DNA of 64,000 bases from Druceiella hillmani (Eukaryota; Arthropoda; Insecta; Lepidoptera; Hepialidae): assembly GCA_039881145.1 (NCBI GenBank), contig JAYKKI010000040.1:3852501-3916500 (forward strand), in the 5' to 3' direction. This document shows, piece after piece, positions 48,193 to 64,000 of this stretch (position 1 is its first letter; every line of letters begins with the position of its first letter). Made by a program: the position numbers and the translations under genes. The notes beneath the pieces were generated by a model that saw only the letters and a list, made by a program, of their open reading frames with translations, was not told where the DNA came from and did not search any database.

Positions 48193-49568
48193 GATCTTAT
48201 GAGCCGAAATGTATAATCAAAGCTTATAAGGACGGCTTCCTTAAGAGCCGATTCATTGGAGAAATATTAACTTTTTGAAGAAAAATAATTTCTCTGTATA
48301 AAATGTGAGCACTATTTGCAATATAATTTTTTAATTACATTAGTTTATATAATTTTAGTAAATTATACTAATATAAAAGTTGTAATTGTTTATTAAAAAT
48401 TAACAAAAAATTTATGGTAATGTAAACATGTAAAGACTAATTAACAATGATCTCTGAAAGTATATATCAAATAAAGTGTCGCTGCTAAAATACAAATGTC
48501 TTTCGTTATTCTGTATTTTCTCTAGGACCTTGTGTTGATCTTATGGGCCGAAATGTATAATCAAAGCTTATAAGGACGGCTTCCTTAAGAGCCGATTCAT
48601 TGGAGAAATATTAACTTTTTGAAGAAAAATAATTTCTCTGTATAAAATGTGAGCACTATTTGCAATATAATTTTTTAATTACATTAGTTTATATAATTTT
48701 AGTAAATTATACTAATATAAAAGTTGTAATTGTTTATTAAAAATTAACAAAAAATTTATGGTAATGTAAACATGTAAAGACTAATTAACAATGATCTCTG
48801 AAAGTATATATCAAATAAAGTGTCGCTGCTAAAATACAAATGTCTTTCGTTATTCTGTATTTTCTCTAGGACCTTGTGTTGATCTTATGGGCCGAAATGT
48901 ATAATCAAAGCTTATAAGGACGGCTTCCTTAAGAGCCGATTCATTGGAGAAATATTAACTTTTTGAAGAAAAATAATTTCTCTGTATAAAATGTGAGCAC
49001 TATTTGCAATATAATTTTTTAATTACATTAGTTTATATAATTTTAGTAAATTATACTAATATAAAAGTTGTAATTGTTTATTAAAAATTAACAAAAAATT
49101 TATGGTAATGTAAACATGTAAAGACTAATTAACAATGATCTCTGAAAGTATATATCAAATAAAGTGTCGCTGCTAAAATACAAATGTCTTTCGTTATTCT
49201 GTATTTTCTCTAGGACCTTGTGTTGATCTTATGGGCCGAAATGTATAATCAAAGCTTATAAGGACGGCTTCCTTAAGAGCCGATTCATTGGAGAAATATT
49301 AACTTTTTGAAGAAAAATAATTTCTCTGTATAAAATGTGAGCACTATTTGCAATATAATTTTTTAATTACATTAGTTTATATAATTTTAGTATATTATAC
49401 TAATATAAAAGTTGTAATTGTTTATTAAAAATTAACAAAAAATAGATGATAATGTAAACATGTAAAGACTAATTAACAATGATCTCTGAAAACATATACC
49501 AAATAAAGTGTCGCTGCTAAAATACAAATGTCTTTCGTTAATCTATATTTTCTCTAGGACCTGACTTC
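48193..49568. repeat. 344-bp satellite-like tandem array, 4 copies
   Basis: Unit starts at 48193, 48537, 48881 and 49225 (GATCTTATGGGCCGAAATGT); the period is exactly 344 bp. The first three copies are nearly identical; the fourth carries several changes (for example AATAGATGAT for AATTTATGGT). Non-coding and AT-rich. Confidence 0.95.
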
Positions 49569-49832
49569 CTGAAAAGAATAAAGTGTACAAAATGGATCAG
49601 TGGCCCACGTTGCCAATCGCTAAATTTAATTTTATCATTTTTGTCATCTGTATATATGGTGTCCGGGAATAAAAGTCGGACAAAGAAAGATGTTATTTGT
49701 TGACTGAAAAATAGTTGATTACGACAATCAAGTAAAATTGAAAAGATGATTTTTTTTTAGAAAATTCAAAATAACGTTCATAATTATTCGTCATTTTTTT
49801 TATACACAATACTTGCGCAAGGTTGGCTGTTC

Positions 49833-49835
<3 letters not shown>

Positions 49836-49881
<46 letters not shown>
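49836..49881. repeat. (TA)n microsatellite
   Basis: Pure TA run of about 23 units. Confidence 0.95.
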
Positions 49882-49886
<5 letters not shown>

Positions 49887-50319
49887 CACAAGAATGATGA
49901 AATAAGATTAATTCAATAAAAGTCTTAAAGATATAGAATATAACAGGAATTTTATATCTTAGCTTCGACTGATTAAACTGAAAAATTGGGCCTATGTTAT
50001 AATTACTATCAGTCACTTATGGATGAGCCTTAATTTATAATTTGAGAAATTTATGCTAGCAAAATCAAATATAGTTTTTAAATTAGAGTCGGCCATTTAA
50101 GAATCATTCTATGATAGAAAATATGCTCTCAAAATTAGTGCAAAATTAAATAAACCCAATATTAACTTTAGGGGCTTTTCACAAAAGATTATATTAATAT
50201 ATTTTTGATTCAATCTATATTTTCAGATCCACGAAGTTAATTTCTGCGAGGTTTTGCAAAAAATATTTATTCTAACCAATTATTTTAAATAAACGCAAGG
50301 TTGAAATACTTTCTTAACT

Positions 50320-51720
50320 ATACTCGCAGTTGCCACTTACCTAGAAGGTTTATCACTCACTAAAGTAACTAATTACTCCCTGTGGAAAGCCTGTAAAAAC
50401 TTTAATCGACTATTACACCAAAAACCACCTCTTAGAATTGCTGAAGGATGTTGGATTAAAACTAGTCAGGGCAAAGCGGAAGCATTTGCTAAACACCTGA
50501 GCCAAGTATTTACACCAACTGATCCAAGAAAAAATGCAAATGAATCTGACTCTCAACCAAGACCTTCAAGTGGATTTACCTTTAAAATTAGTGACACCCA
50601 GCGAGATATACACAAACATTAAGAATATTCACAACAACGAAGCTCAAGGATATGACCTTATTGATAAAAAAGTACTTCAAGAGTCACCTCGCAAAGTGAT
50701 AGCATACCTAACGATGTTGTTTAACGTCGTTCTGAGAATTGGATATTTTCCAGATTTATGAAAAGTATCACGAGTAATAATGATACATAAACCCAGAAAA
50801 TCTATGCACGACGTTATGTCATATAGACCAATCAACCTCTTGCCAATTATGTCGAAATTACTTGTAAAATCCCTATTGCACAGAATACTAAATGTCATCA
50901 GAGACAAGGCCATAATCCCAGATCACCAATTCAGTTTTCAGAAAGAGCACGGAACAATAGAACAAGTTCACAGACAATTAGAAAATCAATGGAAAAAAAG
51001 GAATACTGTTTTTGATATGTAACCTGCTTTCAACAGAGTCTAGCATAAGGGCTTGTTGTATAAAGTAAAACCCCTGTTGCCAAATACATTCTACAGAGTC
51101 TTAAAATCATACATCTCCAACAGAATATTCCAGGTTAGAGAAAATGACACGACATCAAATTTTTATAATGTTTGCGCAGGGTTCTGTACTCGATCCTGTC
51201 CAACACACATTGTTTACGTATGACCTACCATAGAGTCGAGAAGTAACAATTGTGACCTTGGCTGATGACACGGCCTTGCTCGCAACAAATAAATGTCTCA
51301 AAGAAGCTTCCTGCATCTTAGAAAGCAGCCTAAACGTAGTAGAAAATTGGTTGGCCAAATGGATAATTGCAGTCAGTGTGTCTAAATTAGTGCATATTGC
51401 CTTTACACTATGAAAATAAGACTGCCCCTATCACCCTGAATGGCACTCAGCTCCCACACCACAACACCGTGAAGTACTTAGGTATGCATCTGGATCGTAG
51501 ACTTACCTGGAGAAACCACGTTGACACAAAACAGGAGGTCATCCTTAAATACAAGAGCCTATATTGGTTGCTGGGCAGAAACTCTAAACTGTCACTGGAA
51601 AATAAGCTGCTTATATACAAATCAGTCTTAAAACCAATTTGGACATATGGCATACAGCTCTGGGGTTCTGCCAACACCTCAAATACAATATTAACGCAGA
51701 GTGTACCAAATCATATACTG
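50320..51720 (+). pseudogene. Jockey-type non-LTR retrotransposon RT, broken
   Basis: ORF2 remnants spread over three frames: NYSLWKACKNFNRLLHQKPP, then FAKHLSQVFTPTDP, then YRPINLLPIMSKLLVKSLL (RT fingers), FAQGSVLDPV, LADDTALLA (the YADD active-site region) and VKYLGMHLDRRLTWRNHV (thumb). Stops at about 50761 and 51020 and several frameshifts rule out function. The endonuclease half is absent: a typical 5'-truncated LINE copy. It lies in the FRMD8-DRC7 spacer. Confidence 0.88.
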
Positions 51721-51729
51721 ACAGGAAAC

Positions 51730-52362
51730 GCGCCATGGTTTGGTTTGGTTTGGTATGGTACTCAAGTTTATTTTATTGTAACCAAGAGTGTTTAAAGTGA
51801 GAAATACTGAATTTGTGATGTGTGGTCAAAAAATATATTTCTAAGTATAATGATCATATATAGGCATTACTCTGCACTAGTTTTGAACACTTGAAGATAT
51901 TTGTAATATTATATTTTATACTCAGAATATTTATAACAAATTTGAGGTAATTTGTTTATGCTTCTCAATCATAGCAACACTGCTTTAAGAACACTAATAA
52001 AAATATTGAGCTCCCTAGAACAAAAAACCTCTTTGGTGATCTTTATTGTTTTCAGAAGTTAAAGAAAAAGCAATATATTAGCAAAACTAATGTTAATTTT
52101 TTTCATTGATTGCACAGCAGTAGACGAAGGATTTAATATAATTGATCATACGTGCCTTAATTATAACACATATCATCGTAGCTTTTCAATGAACATTTTT
52201 TAAATTAAGGTTTGAAATAATAAATTTATCTGGTGGTATGTTATTGCCATAAAATTTACAGTGTTTAACCCTGTACTTCTGTAAACACCTAAAGACTGAT
52301 CAATTTCAAAGAAGGTGAGAAATTAAAAGTATCAATATACATATATAGCGATTGTTGAATTT
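51730..52362 (-). other. DRC7 3' flank
   Basis: AT-rich sequence downstream of the DRC7 stop. Nothing recognised. Confidence 0.5.
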
Positions 52363-61089
<8,727 letters not shown>

Positions 61090-61194
61090 CTATAGAAATA
61101 GGAAATATAATAAAGAAATGAACAAGAAAAACTTGGAATCATTTTCCTACACAATTTTAATGACATATAAGGAAAACCTTGGTCGTCTATATAC

Positions 61195-61199
<5 letters not shown>

Positions 61200-61238
<39 letters not shown>
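61200..61238. repeat. (TA)n microsatellite
   Basis: Pure TA run just upstream of the first DRC7 exon in the window. Confidence 0.9.
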
Positions 61239-61240
<2 letters not shown>

Positions 61241-61394
61241 AATTCAATAGATGTAGAAAGTTACTTTAACATGTAGTTTTATTTTTTGACTAATAAAGAT
61301 ACAAAATGTAATATTATTTGATTGAATATTATTTCATAAAACTAATAAAAAATATAAATTATATTCTAATAAGAATATTATTTATATTTTTATG

Positions 61395-61429
<35 letters not shown>

Positions 61430-61443
61430 GTACATATAGATAT

Positions 61444-61515
<72 letters not shown>
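61395..61515. repeat. (TA)n microsatellite with GTATATA interruptions
   Basis: About 120 bp of TA, interrupted by GTATATA, ACATATAGATATAGA and TACATA. Confidence 0.9.
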
Positions 61516-61517
<2 letters not shown>

Positions 61518-63064
61518 TAATATGGTTTTTAAGAGTGGAGTTTTAAATGTTTTCTTTCCTATAATATTCATATCATATTCTTCTGGAATGTAATAAAGGA
61601 ACAATTATTTTCCATCCTGAAACTAACATTTTTAAAAATTTTACATTTGACCGTGTAACTTCACCATAACTATGTTTTTACTTTCTGAACTTTGAAATTC
61701 GAAATATACAAAGTTATGATACATTAATTTTTTTATTTATGGCATAAATAATTAAAAAACATTAGCTCAGTGTAATCAAGCTAACCCGAAAAGTCTTAAA
61801 AAGATTTCTGTATTACGGAAAAGACTATCAAAGAAGATTACTGAAATTAAATTTATAGGCCACTAGAATATAACTAACACTACATTGCAATTCATTTATA
61901 CCAGTTTCTATAGAAATGAAGCCTTTTGGAGATAATAGAATTGCCACATGGCTTAAATTTATGTAGGCAAATAATACAATTTCTTGACTGAAATGATTTT
62001 TGTTGGTATTTTACTAAAAAACTAGAAATTCATTTAATGTTTTTTCAGTTAATTTATTTAATGAATTTTACTAAAATACTAGAAATTCATCATACGGGAC
62101 AAAGGGTTTTTTTTTTAATTTTATTACTCTGCCTGATATTAAAAAAAATTACACTGCTTTTAAAATAGCATGATTGCAACTTTCAGTCACTTTTTATTTC
62201 AGAAGACTATTGTAATTTACTGGCGGTGTGTGAAGTGTTAAAAATGAAAGCAGGTATTTATAATTTAATGCACTTAAAAAGAAGTTGTTTGTATAATTGT
62301 TATTGTGTTTTTTCTAGACTCAACTAAAAAACAACAGTGTCTGCAGCATTGTCATATTAAATCTGAGTTGGCTTTTTCATATCTTATTTATTAATTTTTA
62401 TATTACAGTTAAATTTGATACAGTATCACAGTATAACTTTCGTTTTTAACCTTTAACCGGAATAGTAACAAAATACTGTAATATAGAAAATTCTGTTTTC
62501 CCAATCACACGCAATCAGACTTTCGCATGTCTGGCTAATTTCATTACAATATGTGCTGTGGCGAGTGCTGGACATTCACAAGTCAAGCTTTACTGGAAGC
62601 GGAGATACGTGTTGCTATTGAGTCCAAATGGACCCGCGATACCAGATTCTAAGTTTTTATGTTTTGTTTAAATTAATGTATTTTATTTTTTTTATTTAAA
62701 TAATGCCATATCTTAACGAAATTGCTGGTTTGTTGGACGATAAACCTGAGTGGGATAATAAGCTCGGAAGAGACTTAAGATTTTTCTTCTGATACTAGTG
62801 AGACTAATTTTCTGATTCTTTATAAGAATAGGAGGAAGATGACAGTCTATAGTCTAATCCAATCAAGTACAAAGACAAAAAACACCTAATCAAAAACCCT
62901 CCAAGCCCCTCATAAGTCCGAATACATAATATTATTACTAAAACTTCAAATAGGGGAAGACATGAAAGAAGCCAATATATAAATTTGATATGGCAGAATT
63001 TGATAAAACCTTTCAAACAAGGAAGAAAATTAGAATAATCACTTTTTACATTGTATTGAGTCCA
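61516..63064 (-). other. Probable DRC7 intron, left of piggyBac
   Basis: No DRC7 exon recognised. A GC-richer patch at 62500-62800 contains a short plus-strand frame (MPYLNEIAGLLDDKPEWDNK, from about 62702) of unknown origin, possibly transposon debris. Confidence 0.45.
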
Positions 63065-63470
63065 TTAACCCTAGAAAGGTAGTCTGCGTAAAATTGACGC
63101 ATGCGTGTTCGAAAGATTGCTCCCTCTTTCTAAATAGTGCGAATCCGTCGTTATGCGTTTAGGACATTTCACTCGTCGCTTGGTACTTCCATGAGGTGCA
63201 CATGTCAGTGAGGCAAGTGTCACCGATTTTTAATTATAATGACCGCTTGAGTCAAAATGATGCACGATTATCTTTTAAGTGACTTTTAAGATTTTAAGCT
63301 AAATGGATAATGGTTTGGTTTTTTACCTGATTTTACTTGGTATCTCATTTATATTCTATTATCTTTTTTAGATATTGTGATAATGGAGAGTAGAAATTTG
63401 GAAGATGACCGTATCCTGGCCGCTCTCTTAGAAAGTAATGGCAAACTTACCTGCCAGGACACCGATTAAT
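63065..63470 (+). mobile_element. piggyBac element, 5' end only
   Basis: A TTAA target site (63065-63068) is followed by CCCTAGAAAGGTAGTCTGCG and then AAAATTGACGCATGCG, a near-canonical piggyBac terminal repeat. Subterminal blocks (CTCTTTCTAAATAGTGCGAA, TTTAGGACATTTCA, GTGTCACCGATTTT, GAGTCAAAATGATGCACGAT) follow in the order I recall from the T. ni element. An ATG at 63383 opens 28 codons (MESRNLEDDRILAALLESNG) resembling the start of piggyBac transposase, then stops at 63467-63469. The rest of the transposase and the 3' end are absent. Confidence 0.92.
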
Positions 63471-63479
63471 TTAAACCGA

Positions 63480-63790
63480 GATTTGTTGAGCGTAACGTTG
63501 TCAGCACTAATATCTTTAAAACCATTCGAAGTTATTCATTTAGATACATTAACAGTAGGGAAAACTAAATTTTTAACTCTAATAAACACATTCTTAAAAT
63601 AGGCACAAGCATACATTTTAGAAACGTTTACAGTAACTAATTCATTAAAAATCGATTACTAGAACATTTGAGAATTCTAAAAGAACTAAAACTTACACCT
63701 ATATATGAACTTATGTTATACGCTATATTAGGCTATAACAACACTATACATTCAACCACAGGTAAAAACCTATAGAAATAGTTAATGGCC
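63480..63790 (+). pseudogene. Ty3/gypsy-type integrase fragment, broken
   Basis: Decayed LTR-retrotransposon integrase core split over two frames. SLKPFEVIHLDTLTVGKTKF (about 63515) shows the first catalytic Asp motif; YNNTIHSTTGK (about 63735) is the motif usually found near the end of the core. Stops and a frame change lie between. No LTR, RT or gag is seen; the rest may lie right of 64,000. It follows the piggyBac fragment directly, so a nested or chimeric insertion is likely. Confidence 0.7.
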
Positions 63791-64000
63791 ATTGGACTAT
63801 AGAGGTTCATTTGACATAGAAACAGAAAAATATATATGCAAAATTACACAGCAACCATAAAATTTAGTAATGATTCTTTACTCAATCAAGTTTCTCCTTA
63901 AACAAAAACAATCCTTGCAGGATCCTGATCATGACAATATCAATGGCGGAGTAAATTAAATTAACATTTCTTAATACCAACCCAGGCATATTGCCATTCA

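Noticed and set aside
48193..49568. CRISPR array or repeat-spacer locus
   Set aside because: The 344-bp units abut with no unique spacers, in a eukaryotic genome; it is a satellite-like tandem array.
49693..50016. 107-codon frame with (IY)n
   Set aside because: The translation runs through a (TA)n microsatellite.
61318..61604. Frames of 91 and 81 codons rich in Ile and Tyr
   Set aside because: Translations of (TA)n repeats.
62804..63016. 70-codon minus-strand frame
   Set aside because: No DRC7-like sequence, no flanking splice sites and no known domain.

Overview
This is AT-rich eukaryotic DNA from an insect, most likely a moth or butterfly (Lepidoptera). Short, GC-richer exons with good GT/AG splice sites sit in long AT-rich introns full of DNA transposons, non-LTR retrotransposons, MITEs and (TA)n tracts. 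The lepidopteran guess is inference. It rests on a piggyBac end very like the one I remember from Trichoplusia ni, on Jockey-type, DD41D and hAT remnants, and on a SINE/LINE-like tail ending in (TAAA)n. No search was possible.

Layout. (1) 1-13,350, minus strand: two tandem class A (rhodopsin-like) GPCR genes with the same four-exon plan (internal exons exactly 135 and 150 nt, all introns phase 1). The left gene runs off the window start. The right gene is complete, but a 2-nt insertion just after its NPxxY motif replaces the C-terminal tail. (2) 13,350-19,900: no gene seen; dispersed repeats, minisatellites and a hairpin. (3) 19,888-22,099: a nearly complete but inactive pogo/Tigger element. 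(4) 22,246-42,480, plus strand: a complete nine-coding-exon gene for a FERM protein matching FRMD8 (Drosophila bili), 492 residues by my splicing. Its introns hold a DD41D Tc1/mariner element, a hAT remnant and MITE-like insertions. (5) 42,950-52,360: repeat-rich spacer with a decayed D34D mariner, a 300-bp duplicated segment, two foldback MITEs, a 4 x 344-bp satellite array and a broken Jockey RT. (6) 52,363-61,089, minus strand: the last four coding exons of a gene matching DRC7 (CCDC135; lobo in Drosophila), an axonemal nexin-dynein regulatory complex subunit. One of its introns holds a second Jockey element and a pyrimidine-rich tract. (7) 61,090-64,000: probable intron of the same gene, with (TA)n, a truncated piggyBac 5' end and a Ty3/gypsy integrase fragment.

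FRMD8 and DRC7 converge. Nothing suggests that the GPCRs, FRMD8 and DRC7 work together; they are ordinary unlinked eukaryotic genes. The points most worth a second look are the GPCR tail frameshift, the piggyBac relative, the DD41D element, the foldback MITE pair and the 344-bp array. I found no convincing wholly new system.
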